A stretch of 64,000 nucleotides of DNA, taken from assembly GCA_003952965.2 (NCBI GenBank), contig CM025852.1, positions 9,526,946 through 9,590,945 on the forward strand, in the 5' to 3' direction. Each line of letters begins with the position of its first letter. Within the stretch, counting starts at the first letter, position 1. Under the pieces are notes generated by a model. The model was given only the letters and a program-made list of their open reading frames with translations. It had not been told where the DNA came from and made no database searches. This document shows, piece after piece, positions 23,395 to 35,345 of this stretch. Origin of the DNA: Morella rubra. Taxonomy: Eukaryota; Streptophyta; Magnoliopsida; Fagales; Myricaceae. The position numbers and the translations under genes were made by a program.

Positions 23395-23880
23395 TCATTT
23401 TGTGCTCTTAACTAGATCATACGGATGCAATGAATGAAAAAAAAAGGTGGCACAATCTTCATGGCTTGATCCCATTAAATGGCATATATTAACTAATTTT
23501 GATAGTTTGAGAGCACAATGTGATGAAATTGATAGTGTAAGCCCTTCAATATCGGGGTTAGCCGGGGAAAGAGCAAGATTGTCAGGAGAAATAAGAACCT
23601 TGTGGATAAGATGACAACCTGGGAATAATAGAAACTTCGGGACAATAATGAGACTAGCTGGGAAAGTAGTTAGATAGCTTGGGATGTTTGTGGGAAGTTC
23701 AGAAATCACACTTTGGCTCACAAACTTAGATAGATAAGCTCGCCATCTAAGTAGAAACACAAAGTGAAGTAACCACAAAGTTCTTAACCCAAAAAACACT
23801 TTTTCAATGTATGAAATTATCTCTAACATTGCATAAGAAAACTTTTCAAAGTTTCTATCTAATGGGTTTGCAATTTTGAG
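23395..23880. repeat. Dispersed repeat pair, copy 1
   Basis: Matches 27400-27700 in blocks: GATAGTTTGAG, GGGTTAGCCG.GGAAAG, AAATAAGAACCTTG, ACCACAAAGTTCTTAACCCA and TTTTCAAAGTTTCTAT. The block order differs between the copies. An open minus-strand frame lies here (23395-23829), with an analogous shorter one in copy 2, sharing a KVLISP core. Function unknown. Confidence 0.55.
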
Positions 23881-24199
23881 GCTATATAGAAATTTTTTTT
23901 CAAAATAATCGATCTAGGCATGTTTTTTTATCCAATCTTAACCTAATTTTATAATTTCCAACATAGCACTTTCTCACAGTTTTTTTCTTTTGAGTCCCAA
24001 TCCAAACAAGACCGATTCATAAAGAAGTTTGGTGTGACTGATTCCACCTTCAGTCATCGAAATTGTGCTTAACGTTTGTTGCCCTACTCGACTAGCAACA
24101 GAAGTTGTATACTCATCCCCCCTCCCTTTCCTCGTGACATCTTTTAGACAACTAATTTTTCTTCTTCAAATTTAAATCTATGGAGGTCATTGAAAAGCT

Positions 24200-24605
24200 A
24201 TTGGAGGAGAGGCCCTGGCACATAGTCAACAGGTGGTTATTCTTACCTTAATGGCAACCCAATTTGTCACTTCATAATAAGGAACTAGAGAAATTGTCTT
24301 TTTTAATTTAGCTTTTTGGGGGTACGCTTGGAGTATTTGACACAAGAAGGTTTGTGTATTTTCGCAAGTGAAGATGGTCGGCTGCTTTACATGGATAAAA
24401 GAACTGGGGAGAAGACATGCATTGACTTTGTTAGAATCTGTATTGAAGGAGATGTTGTGCATGATCAGTTGGTTAGGGAATTTATAGTACGAGACCCAGA
24501 GTGGAATGACTTTGGTATATTTGTGAAATATTAAAAAGATTTGGAGCCGTAGCACTGCGGTAATTGTAAATCCTTTTAACACTCATCTTCGACATGTGTT
24601 TATAG
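24200..24605 (+). pseudogene. LINE ORF1 remnant (DUF4283/zinc-knuckle type)
   Basis: The plus strand reads LEYLTQEGLCIFAS, GRLLYMDKRTGEKTCIDFVR and IFVKY, the order seen in plant LINE ORF1 proteins between the DUF4283 domain and the zinc knuckle (usually ...GRPLYMDK.T....DFARVCVE...). Downstream, past a TAA at 24532, the same frame continues to HCGNC...H...C, a CX2CX4HX4C knuckle interrupted by two stops. ORF1 proteins bind LINE RNA. No ORF2 follows, so this is a fragment. Confidence 0.65.
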
Positions 24606-24956
24606 AAAGATTGTTCAAGCAGTTATGGCAACTCAGACCTTAGAAAAGTATTGGAACGAGGTGCAACGAAAGAATTTCTAATTCAATACCTGGTTATGCG
24701 ACTAATATCAGAATTTTTAATTTCTTTTTGGATAGTTGGACCAAGCTGAAAAGGGATATTCATGTGGAAACAAATTAAACCCAATAGTTTTGAACCTGTT
24801 GGTTACATGGAATGCTCTCTTGTCATTACTAACAAGCTGGCTACCAAGAAAAAGCACTCACTGAGGAAAGATGTGAATGGAAAACCAACCAAGCCGAGCT
24901 CGTAAAAAAAGCTAGTCTGCCTCCTCGGGAGGGCGATGGAAATAGGTGGTTGGTAA
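24606..24956. other. Unassigned, probably continuing LINE-derived DNA
   Basis: No clear homology. It ends at a CACTA-like terminus near 24954. Confidence 0.4.
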
Positions 24957-25610
24957 CACTACGAGACTTTGGGAGGATGACAAAATGTTATAATTTTGTC
25001 AGCAAGTTTTTCACCCTAAGTGCGGACAAGTTTTTGGTAACAAATTCAGAGTTTCGTCACACAAAAACGTCTAGACGGAACAACTAAATGTGCGGACAAG
25101 TTTCCATTTGCGTGACAGAATTGAAATCCTTGACGCCCCAATTATTTTTGTCCGTTTGCATATATAATGCGTGTGAACATTATATAGTAGGTAACGAACT
25201 TGTGGTTAATTCGTCTTTGAATATCTGTGAGCACGCATCAAAATTTATGCTCGCATGGATACTCGTTTTCTGACAAATCAAAAGTCTGTCATTGAAGATG
25301 TTCTCGGCACAGTGTTAAATTACGTGATAACGTTTATTAAATACAGGCGTATGAATGGTAATAAACATGGGCACGACATTCACTTATTTGTCGTGCGTAC
25401 GATTTTGAAGGCGTGTGCACAAATTATGGTAATGGCAGTTGTGTGAACGGGTTTAGATGCATTAGGATAGTATTTCATTTATATTAATATCTGCGAATTT
25501 ATTTAATTATGAATTTAAAATTAAATTGCACATGATACTCAAAACATTACATTAACTATAAGATACAGAATTAACAATTGTCTACAAGGCTTCCCATAAA
25601 TTTGCTCCCC
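24953..25610. repeat. CACTA-like non-autonomous element, copy B
   Basis: Begins CACTACGAGACTTTGGG, a degenerate form of the CACTA terminus seen at 28548, then ATGACAAAATG...TTTTGTCA foldback sequence and GTGCGGACAAG motifs, as in CACTA subterminal regions. It aligns in blocks with 17280-17880. The right terminus (…CTTGTAGTG) was not found, so the element is truncated or its end is degraded. Confidence 0.5.
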
Positions 25611-25839
25611 GGAGTGTCTCTTGTATTTTTCTTGGTTATAGCAAGTCTCACAAGGGTTTTCGGTGTCTTGTTCCCAGTCTTCAATGCATTTATGTTACAC
25701 GGTAAGCTGGGTTTGATGAGTTAAACTTTCCTTCGACTGGCTCCTCTTCTCCACTGTCTCCACAATCCTTTGACATTTTAGTATTTTCTGAGCTAGTCTC
25801 GGATTCTCTCTTCCTGGCCACTAAACCTTTATCTACCTT

Positions 25840-27363
25840 TTTTGCTGCACCTTTTTTATCATTGCCATGTGTGCCTTATACTACTGATTCTTCTGGTTCT
25901 CATGTGCAACCTAAGACCGTTAATATATCAGCCTCTGAGCCTTTCTTTGTTGCTTCTCTCATGCACACTGCTGTTGGTGGCCTCACTTCCACTACTGTTT
26001 TTGATGGCGCTATTCCAGTCATGCCAACGCTCACTCAATGGTCACTCGGGTGAATGCTGGTATCTCTAAGCTGAGGCAGCAATCTTATGTTTGCTCATTG
26101 TTGGCCATTCCTTTGTTTCATTCTCTATTGGCTACAAAGGAACCCAAAAGGCTTCAAGTCAGCTGCTTAGGTTCTGTGTTGGCATGTTGCGTTGTTGCGA
26201 TGGATGAAGAACTTTGTGCTCTTTCTTCCAATCGCACTTGAAATTTTGTTCCTTGTCCCTCAAATACCAACATTGTCAGTTCCTAGTGGGTTTTTCATGT
26301 CAAATACTTGGCCGATGGCACAGTTGATAGTCTCAAGGCACGCCTTGTTGCAAAAGGCTATTCTCGATTTCCTTGTCTTGATTTTAAGGACACCTTCAGC
26401 ACTACTGTTAAGGCATCCACTCTCCGGTCTTATTGTCACTTGTTGTCTCCAATCGGTGGCCTTTACATCAATTAGATGTTAAGAATACCTTCCTGAATGG
26501 TCTTTGACAAGAAGATGTCTATATGGAACAACCGCCGGGATATGTTGACTCCCGGTTCCCTAGTCATGTTTGCAAGTTGAAGGACCTTCATGACTTGAAG
26601 CAAGCACCTCATGCTTGGTTTTATTACTCCAGTTCATTCTCGCTTCGGCTTAGCTTTCTCTGCAGTCGTGCTGATACCTCTCTTTTTGTTCTTACTCGGT
26701 CTAGCAACATTATCTATTTATTGCTCTATGTCAACAATATTGTTGTCACTGTTAATGATGATGCTTTACTTTGGAACTTTATTCAGTGCCTTCATCATGA
26801 GTTTGCCACCAAAGACCTGGGCTCCTTGAGTTATTTCCTTTGCCTTGAAGTATCCTTGACAACAAGCTTGTTTCTCAGTGCCTCTCTTGTGATGTTGATC
26901 CCTTCTTTGATCCCAGTTTTTATTGGTACATGGTGGGTGCCTTGCAATATTTGACTATTACTCACCCAGATATTTCTCATGTTGTAAATTATATTGGTCA
27001 ATACATGCACTCCCCTACTATTTATCATTTTTCAGGTTGTCAAGCGTATTCTTTGCTATGTCAAGGGCACTCTTCATTGTGGCCTGCCTTTCTCTCCATC
27101 TCCGCCCGTTGGCATCATTGCCTAATCTGATTCAAATTGGGCCGGTTGTCCTGACACTCACCGCCTCACTTCTGGTTATGTGGTTTTCCTTGGTGAAAAT
27201 TTTGTCTCTAGGTGTGCTAAGAAACAACCCCTTGTTTATCTCTCTAGCTGTCAATCTGAATATCGAACGTTTGCTCTCACGGCTTCTGAAGTTACTGATC
27301 ACTTTCTTATCTCCTTCGGGATCTCAAAGTCTATTTGACACATTGTATAATGCTCCTCGGTGA
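25840..27363 (+). pseudogene. Ty1-copia pol remnant (RT and RNase H)
   Basis: Plus-strand frames spell copia polyprotein: a TRVNAGISKLRQQ-like linker (about 26043), MDEELCALSSNRT, VKYLADGTVD, LDVKN.FLNG, MEQPPGYVDSRFPSHVCKLK, then ATKDLGSLSYFL, VGALQYLTITHPDISHVVNY and an RNase H stretch ending near 27360. The RT catalytic motif reads YVNN (26727-26738), both aspartates replaced. Multiple frameshifts and an internal deletion between RT and RNase H near 26900. No LTRs recognised around it. Confidence 0.88.
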
Positions 27364-27399
27364 TAACATGAGTGCAACTTTTCTAAGCCTCCATCTTGA

Positions 27400-27850
27400 T
27401 GGCTGGATCCCATGATATGACCTATATCAATGATTTTTGATAGTTTGAGGGTAGAATATGACGAAATTGCTAGTTTGGGCCCTTAAATGACTTTGGTACC
27501 ATAATTTTGGAGAAAAAGTGAAGTATTCCCGAACAAACCAACCACAAAGTTCTTAACCCAAAAAACCTTGTTTCAATGTGAAATTGTCCTCAACATAAAA
27601 GAAAAGTTTTCAAAGTTTCTATTGATGAGTTTGACGTTTTGAGGCTATAATTGATATTAGGGTTAGCCGAGGAAAGTGCGGGACACCTCGTGAGAGCTGA
27701 AGTTGGTTGAGAACCTCAGGTGAAATAAGAACCTTGGGGATAAAAGGGCTGCCTGAGACAGTAATGGAATAGTCGATGTGGAAAGGTACAGAAAGTGTTT
27801 GGGACCACACACTCACACACACGGATAGCTAAACTATAGTTCGACTTACT
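27400..27850. repeat. Dispersed repeat pair, copy 2
   Basis: Partner of 23395-23880 (shared blocks given there). The blocks are arranged differently, so rearrangement followed duplication. Confidence 0.5.
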
Positions 27851-28547
27851 AAACTGTAGCGAACCCCCTTTACTGTTGACCTGCCCAAAAGGTGCGAGAT
27901 GGAGTAGACTCAGGAACTAACCCCAAAATGGTAGGTTTCAAATAATTCTTCCTTGGCTTACTCTTTATCTTCAGCTTCAATTACAAAGAGCCAACAGTTC
28001 AAGTGAAAGAGGAAGCTAAAAAATGTGAGTGCTCCAACACTATATAGCTTTTTGGAGTCGCCCTATCTTAAAGTTGGAGGCAGATTTTATTAAAAAAAAA
28101 GTGGATTCTTATTTAGATTGGTACGTGGGGGTGAGTTTATTTATCCGAGGTTTCTATAGTTGCTCAGGGGCCATTGCTTTTATCTCTCGTCAAAGAATGT
28201 GAACTCCATGCCTCCATGCAGAGGCGAAAGGCCGGTTGGTTCTGCCAAAAGCAAGATTTTTTTTTTTTGGGAAAAAAAAGGTTTTGACCAAAATAAGACA
28301 TTTTGAGACGTTTGGTGCTCCTCCAACCAGGCGATTACTGCCCAATAACTATTCCGATACTCATGGGGAGATTTAAAGCATTTGTTTCAAGAGAAACATC
28401 AAGCGGAAGTAGAAATTTTGTGCTCGAGTTGACTGTATTTTGTTGGGGGATTTTGATTTCCGGCCGATTCATTTTTTAATTTGCCAATTGAAAATTTTTT
28501 TTCATCTACTTTTTCTGCGAACAATCGAATATCAGGCTCTAATCTAC
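27851..28547. other. Intergenic, no gene seen
   Basis: No coding homology. Contains A and T homopolymer runs (28090-28110, 28258-28290). Ends with the TAC target site of the CACTA element (28545-28547). Confidence 0.5.
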
Positions 28548-28615
28548 CACTACAAGAAACTTTGCTTTAGGTGACAAAATTTTGGGTGTCAAACCAAATT
28601 TTGTCACCTAAAGTG
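28548..28615 (+). repeat. CACTA left terminal inverted repeat and adjacent foldback
   Basis: CACTACAAGAAA is followed by TTTAGGTGACAAAATTTTGG and, a few bases later, its inverse CCAAATTTTGTCACCTAAA, so the terminus can fold into a hairpin just inside the repeat. Confidence 0.85.
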
Positions 28616-28671
28616 GCATTTTCATGACAAAATATTAATTCCGTCATCTAAAACAATGCAGGAACGCAAAA

Positions 28672-29590
28672 TCCGTCCGGACAGCTCCTAAAACTGTTCG
28701 GACGTATTTTTGGTGTGACAACATGACCACGTCGCAAATGAGTGATGATCAAGATAGTCATACAATACAAACTACTGTTCGGGCCTTAAATCAAAACGTT
28801 CGAACCCTTTGGTGGGTGACAAATTCCAAATCATCGTAACTGAGTGACGATTAGAATCGTCACAATTTTTACAATTCTATCCGGACTCTTATACCACATA
28901 GTTCGAACGTACATTACCTAACGAATTGTAATCGTCAGCATATAATGACAAATTAAAAATCGTCATGAGTGCCCAATATCGTGCGGACGCCAAAATGACC
29001 ATTCCAATGAAAAAACACGTTTGTCCGGACTCTTAAAAAAGATGTCCGCACAGATTTGCATGATTTCGAAATCTTCCACGTTGCAAAACTTTAGACACGT
29101 GATTTCGAAAGCGTTCGGACCGTGATAAGTCGTCCAGACGCACATAGTTCTAGAAGATTTTCAAAGCGGGCATATTTAATGACATTGAATTTGATTGGGC
29201 CACATGTGAATTTAACCAATTGGAGGCATCTGAACGTCTTGGAATACCATGCGGATGAGCTCATTAAATAGGCCAAACTCAACCAAAATCACACTTTCAC
29301 TCTCTTCTCTCAAACTTTTCTCTCAAACGTTTTCACTACTCGTTCGAGATTTATTTCGAGATCTCTCAAACAACTTCAGGTAAGACCTTCTTCTTAAGTT
29401 TTGTTTTCAATTTCATTCATTTCAATTTAATACTTTTGAATTTTGTTGCGTTCTTTGGATTTATCTTTGCTATTTGGCTTGTGGTCATCGAATTACCGTT
29501 CAGATGCATGTCGTTCGGATGTTTTACAACCATCCGGACGTCTTCTGAAACGTCCGAACGGTATTTGCTAATGTTCGGACGGTTTTGCTA
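28672..29590. promoter_or_regulatory. CACTA motif cluster 1 (GTCCGGACG type)
   Basis: By eye some 15-20 variants of the near-palindrome (C/T)GT(C/T)CGGACG (for example TCCGTCCGGACAG, ACTGTTCGGACG, CATCCGGACG). Clusters of short motifs near the ends are the binding sites of TNPA-type proteins in En/Spm. This cluster precedes and overlaps the leader of the coiled-coil ORF. Confidence 0.7.
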
Positions 29591-29598
29591 GGTTAACC

Positions 29599-29979
29599 AT
29601 GGATCGCTTCGAGAGAAGTATCACCAATATTGGGGGACAAACAGTGCGACCAGCTTCGGTGGACGCTTTTTTAGTGGAGCTGAGAGGCAGTATTCTGGCA
29701 ATAGTAGAATCGACGCATTCGTTGTGCATGGAGCTCCAATGCCGCTTGACCGGTTTGGAGAATAAATTTGCTCTAATGGATAGGGCTTTGATGGAGGAGC
29801 TCAATATTATGCAGAGGGAACTGTTCTCTGTGAGAGAACAGTTGTCCCAGTCTATCCATACCGTTCCAATACAGCTCCAAACACTCAGAATAGTGGTGGA
29901 TAATATGGAGGGGCATTTGGCGCATGTTCGTGATGCCCTCGGAAAAGATCTGGACGAGTCAGCTTGTGATTCGGAGTAG
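29599..29979 (+). CDS. CACTA-borne coiled-coil ORF, 126 residues, function unknown
   Basis: ATG at 29599 in a strong plant context (AACCATGG) opens an intact frame of 126 codons to TAG at 29977. It begins MDRFERSITNIGG, and the middle (CRLTGLENKFALMDRALMEE...MQRELFSVREQLSQ) has heptad-like hydrophobics that predict a coiled coil; the tail is acidic (DLDESACDSE). Upstream is a pyrimidine-rich leader with a splice donor CAG/GTAAGA at 29379/29380, so the ORF probably lies in a second exon. Its THSLCMELQCRLTGLE stretch resembles THSMVSDISGWLTALE near 36882 in the downstream Transposase_32-like gene. No homology to a named family recognised. Confidence 0.6.
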   Translation: MDRFERSITNIGGQTVRPASVDAFLVELRGSILAIVESTHSLCMELQCRLTGLENKFALMDRALMEELNIMQRELFSVREQLSQSIHTVPIQLQTLRIVVDNMEGHLAHVRDALGKDLDESACDSE

Positions 29980-30480
29980 TCTTCTGTTTATCTTTTATCG
30001 CTATTATTTTCATATCCTTAGAAAGATCGTGTCCGGCTTGTACTAGATATTATAATTGTGTTTTTCGTTTAGTATTTGATTATGTTTGATATTCTATATT
30101 AATTATGTTTTTTCATTAGTTTAAATTTATTACAACTAAAATGGACGATTAGTGTAATTAAGTGGGTGATTAATACGAGTGCTATTTTATCGGAACGGTT
30201 AGTGTAATTAGATTGTAACAATTAGAGCAATTAGATTGTAATTACAATTAAAATGATGATTAGTTATAACGAATGTTTAATATAAAAGTATGCTTAACTA
30301 AATATATATATTTTTTTATGTATTCAAAATAAGTAAATTAAGATAAAAATTGGTGTGAAATTACAATATGAAATTGAACAAAATAAATTAAAGTAAGTGA
30401 AGTAAATTAATTATGTAAATTAAATTATTTAAATAAATTAAGTTTAGGGAAGTAAATCAAATTGAATGTTTAACAGGCTA
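29980..30480. other. A/T-rich spacer inside the CACTA element
   Basis: Very A/T-rich DNA with TTAAT/AAATTA repeats; presumably 3' untranslated and intergenic DNA of the coiled-coil unit. No gene seen. Confidence 0.55.
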
Positions 30481-30489
30481 AAAAAATCT

Positions 30490-31740
30490 TTTGCCGTTCA
30501 GACGGTTTCCATAACTGTCCGGACGCCATTATGGCTGCATCAATTAATACACGTGCATAATGAAGTAGGCGTTTGCACATAAAGGAAGCCGTTCGGACCA
30601 CAATGACTAAAAGAAGCCGTTAGGATGTTTGTGGTAACTGTCCGGACGCTCTTGTAACCATCGCATGGCTTACACGTGTTTACATTACACGACAGTTGTA
30701 AACAGTTGTCACCGTCCGAATGCGTCACATACCGTCCAGACCTTTATTCAGCCAATCGTGTGCCTCCACGTCGCGTGAAGTCAGGGAAAAACCATCCACA
30801 CGCATACTATGACGTCCGGACGCTTTGAATGTGTCGAACCGTTTTAAACGATTTAAATTTTGGCATTTAATACGGAGTATGTTCATTAGGCCATGTGTAC
30901 ACAAATACGTCTGGATGGTATCCATACCGTCCGGACATGTCGACGGATTATGAAATGTCGAACAGTTCGACATTTTCATTTAAACCGAATGTTTCATACT
31001 CAAAACTCTCTCGACCCTCGCTTGTTTTCTTCCCAAATCTTGACGTAAACTCATTCTGTCGACATTCTAATTACATCCAGGTATGTTTTGTTGATTTTTA
31101 ACATGATTTTAAGTATTTCAATTCTATTTTTTGTATACTACATTGTGTTTTTTGTCTGATTTTTACTTCGATATTGATTGTGTTAAGTGTTAGGATTATT
31201 TTAAGTGTATTTATTTGTGATTTGGTGGTGTGGGGAGTTTTTGGGAGGCTCTCATGGCTGAGTTAACTCGATCGTCTTTCCCGTAGCGTTCGAATGCTTG
31301 ATAAAGCCGTTCGGATGCTACGTAGTATCCCAAATTGATACGTTGACATTTTAATAATTCGTCCAGACACTTTATGATGCGGTCTGGAAAGATTTTATAT
31401 TAATTTTAAATAGTTTTGTTTGATGTTATTTGTTCGGACGATAATATAACGCGGTTCGGACACCTTTAGTGTCCCACGGGGACACGTTGTCGTCTTCGAG
31501 ACATATTTGGTCCAGACGCTTGATAGGCCGTTCGGACATCGTATAGTATCCCAAATGGATATGTTTTTGTTTTAATCTTTCATCTGGACGTTATTTGTAT
31601 GTTGTCTGGACGTTGTTTTTATTAAATTTAAGTCGGCTATTTCGAATTTTTTGTATTCGGATGGATATCTAATGATGTTCGGACGATTTGATGTTGTCTG
31701 GACGCCTTGTTTTAGCAGTCAAGACGTTTTACTAACCGTA
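30490..31740. promoter_or_regulatory. CACTA motif cluster 2 with leader exon
   Basis: About 20 GTCCGGACG-type motifs in two groups (30490-30930 and 31285-31720), separated by a pyrimidine-rich leader that ends in a splice donor CCAG/GTATGT at 31080/31081. The second group therefore lies in the presumed first intron. This is the same layout as cluster 1 with the 29.6 kb ORF. Confidence 0.6.
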
Positions 31741-31799
31741 TGAACCCATTTTAACCATTTGAACATTTTTGTGCAAATTCTAAAAAAATGTACCAGCAG

Positions 31800-32134
31800 T
31801 CAAGCTGAGGAGGAGGAACCTCCAGCTTTAACGGTGGAGCAGCATAGAGCGATCATCATATCCCACCCGATTTGAGGATCAGACGCTTCCTGAGGTGGTA
31901 GAGCAAGCAGGTTGGCTTCCATTCATTCGGAGGACCGGCTACGCATCGAAGAACATGGTGCGAGAGTTCTATTATGCTATCTTAGAGGCGAGAGACTTTG
32001 CAGAGCCTAGTATGAAGGTCACCATCTGTAATGTTTTGATCACATTCTCGCTGGACGAGCTAGCAAGATTCTTGAACTACGAGAGGGATTTGATTACGTT
32101 TCCAAACCTGCCACTGATCGAGGAGGGCCAGCCT
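31800..32134 (+). pseudogene. Transposase_32-like gene, 5' part
   Basis: In-frame text includes EQAGWLPFIRRTGY, MVREFYYAILEARDF, TICNVLITFSLDELARFLNY and LPLIEEGQP. This pattern (W.PF, V.EFY.N/AIL, V.G/N..V.FS...I/L..FL) fits the putative plant transposon protein domain (Transposase_32). The frame runs straight into solo LTR S2 at 32135; without S2 it joins the codons at 36292 (GEVFQMMLGED). A TGA at 31872 precedes the main open part. Role in transposition is unknown; such genes ride in many plant transposons. Confidence 0.6.
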
Positions 32135-33236
32135 TGTGATACCCCTAATCTTTTAAGCTACTTTTAAGACTCTTGTGTTAAGGTTTTTCTTTCAATATCT
32201 TTAGTAATTGTGTTCTTTTCCTTAGTATTTGCTTTATTTGTGCATTGTTTAATATTTATCATTCGATTAATTGCTTATAGGATTTCTTTCCTCTATTTAA
32301 TTTCTTTGGTTTCCAAATTCGTGACTTTAGTATTTTAATTTAGCCTTTTTAATTTAAATTGCATATGTGCTTTCTTTCTTTAATTCTTAACTCCCTGCAT
32401 TATTTGATTTACTTTCATGTGCTTAAATGATGTGATATCCCTTCCCTAAATTTTTGATTTCTCTAATTTCCTTAATTTCCTTGATTTCTCGTATTTAGCC
32501 AATTAACGGTTATGATCGTGATTGTCTCTATTTTCGGTTTCTATGCGTTTAACAAAATTCTTCCATTCTCTTGTTAATATCTTAGTATTCCTATTGCTTG
32601 ATTTAAACACGTGATATTTTTCCTAAGTATACTTCATTAGCTCATATTTAACATTTTCTAAGTATTAGATTTGATTTCTTGACACATGATTTATTTCGGT
32701 TCTAATTGCTATTATGGATTTCGGTATGCTTTCCCTTTTCATTCTCTTGCTTACATCTAAATTTTTACCTAGTATCAATCTTGATTATTCTATCCCTAAT
32801 CTCGGTTAATCACTTGACTAATTACTATTTCTTTTCTCTAACATATGCATTGATTAACTTTACAACTTAGCTAATCATTTTGCTAACCTAAGTCTACTTT
32901 GATGTCATGTGGGTCCCACTCTCTCTCTCCTCCCTAGGTCACACGGCACACACAAGAAAATCCTTGTTTTGTCTTGTTTTCTTTGTCCTTTTCCCTTGTC
33001 CCATGTTCTTGGCCTTAATGCATGAATAGTAAGATTCAAAAATGGACCAACCGGCCATGCTTGCTTGCAATCACATTTGATTTGATTTTGAAGTGATTTT
33101 AGCTTGTGTAAGTATCCTTAATCATCACCTAGGGAAGAGGGAGTGTGCCATTTGGCTCCTCCAGCCCTTGTGCCGCCCAAGCCACCCAATCAAGGGGCTT
33201 GCTTGTGGCAGCCACCCCTTGACCAAATGATGGCAA

Positions 33237-33257
33237 GGTTGGCTATAAAAGCCAACC
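33237..33257 (+). promoter_or_regulatory. S2 LTR TATA box between inverted arms
   Basis: TATAAAA is bounded exactly by GGTTGGC and GCCAACC, a 7 bp inverted repeat around the TATA box. Confidence 0.55.
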
Positions 33258-35345
33258 CTTGCCATGCATTTCTCACACCAACAGCCGGCCATTTGAGTTG
33301 AGAGTGAGGAGTGAGTGCTGAGAGCATTCGGCCAAGAGGGAAAGGAAGGAGAGAAGAGGAAGAAGAAGAAGAGAAGGAAGGTGGAAAAACTTCCATGCCA
33401 AGGTAAGTTGGCAAAGGGGTTTCGGCCAAGGCCTTGAACACCCCCTTGCACCACCTCTTTCCTACTTCCTCATCATCATTTCCACTTCTTCTTAGCCCCT
33501 AGTTCAGTGTCATTAACCAATAGATCTTGTGTTAATAGGAGAACATCAAGAGCTACCCGAGATCACCAAGGTAAGGGTTTAGGTTCTTGTGTTTTGTTGA
33601 GGATGGATAACATGTTCTCTTGTATTGATTGATCATATATATTTGTGTGCATAGAACTGTGATTCAATGATGAACATGTTAGGGTTATGTTGGATTCAAA
33701 GTTTTGCAAAAAGAAAGGTTCAAAGGTGCTATGAAGTATATACTAGTCTAGACATCTTGCATGTTAAGGCTTAATGAATATTTCTTATAACATGTGTATG
33801 AGATTGCTTGCTGAGTTGGTTTGATTTTCAAAAGAGCTCTGGACATGCTTTATGATGCTATGGCAGTGGTGATAAGCCTAAACTTGAAGCCTTATAGACC
33901 ACGGGTTGGTCAAGAAAAATGGCTTATGGTGTTGCATGTTGCACTACATGATTTTATGATTCAATGTCATGCATATGTGATATGAAATGTGGAGCAATAA
34001 TGAATGATGATGGCCAAGAGGCTTTAAAGTATCCCTGATCAAGAGAAGGCCAAATGGGGCCAAAGAAAGGAGCCATGGGCTCAAGAAAGAGGTTATGAAG
34101 TTGAAAGCATGAAAAAGATGCATTATGCATGTTCCTTGATGACATTGCAAATGATCATTGTTTGCCTTTAAGTTCTTGAAGAATCCACATGTTATGTGCT
34201 CTATGATTTCCTTTATGTTGATAGATTAAAATTATTTTTAGCCTAAAGTTTCGAAAAGTATAGATCAATCAAAGGCATGAACACCTATCTAGGGCATTTA
34301 GGCAAACATAGGTGCTGCCCAAATCGACCCTAAGCTACAGGTTTTATTTTTGCATGAAACTTTCCAGATAGCATCCTTATCTAATATTAGGATCCCTGTA
34401 AAAATTTCAGCCCAAAATGAGGAAGGAAAAGGTCGAAAATGCCCCTGGAGGTCTCTGAGGGCAGATTTGACATTTTGCCTAATTCGTTAGGGAAAAAGGG
34501 TCCAAAATGAGAAAATGATTACATGGTTGGATAGAGCACGAAAAATTGATGGGGGAGCCCAAATTTTAGTTCAAACCAAGTTGAAATAAGGGCCCAAATC
34601 ACAAGGCCCGTTTAGGAGCCTAAATGGACTTTAGGCCCAATAACCCTAAAATAGCATCAAGCCAATAATACTTTGGGAATAGGCCCAACAGGGTCTAAGG
34701 AGGCCCAATAGGCCTTCAATGGGGTTTAATGTCTTAGATCTTACTAGTTATTATCATGGTTGTTTCAATTGTCAATGATTATTCTTTAAACCTGTTATGT
34801 TTCTTTCAAGTTCATTGCAAACTAGTGTACATTGTTTGGGTGGAATGTTACATGTGTACTTTAATGCTTGGACATGAGATTGCATTCATAAGAGGAAAAA
34901 CAAATGTGAGGAACCCCTAAGCCTGCGAGGTGATTCCCCGAATGGTAGTGACGGTACCGGGCACTTAGGAGACGTGCAACCCCCCACAGCAGGGAGTGGG
35001 TGGGCTCCTTTATGAACGCTAAGGCGTAATGTTAAGGGTCCTGGTGCTGGAGGCACGGACAGTCCCATAGAAGGGGAGGGGACGCACAACCCGACTCTGG
35101 GGGTGAACAGAGCAGACATCGGGAACTCCTCAGGAACCAATGATGGTGTGATGCATTGCATATTTTAATTCATCCAAGTTCATTCTTAGTATGCTTGAAG
35201 TTAGTTTTACACCATGTTTAAGAGAATTATATGCACAGTATTTGTTTGATCATGTTTCCCCGCCCCCACCTTACTGAGTCAATAGGACTCACCCTTTTTC
35301 TCTTATGTTGTTTTTGCAATGTTTGGCGAACTTGGGTATTGAAGA

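Noticed and set aside
24316..24420. A WW-like domain suggested by GRLLYMDKRTGEKT.
   Set aside because: The second tryptophan and proline of WW domains are lacking, and the wider context is LINE ORF1.
24180..24534. A possible two-exon host gene: ATG at 24180, donor near 24232, acceptor near 24309, giving about 90 residues.
   Set aside because: The second 'exon' matches LINE ORF1 text (LLYMDKRTGEKTC...DFVR...VKY) followed by a broken CX2CX4HX4C knuckle, so a LINE remnant explains it better.
29148..29282. Short minus-strand frames across CACTA motif cluster 1.
   Set aside because: They run through the motif array and leader and show no family signature.
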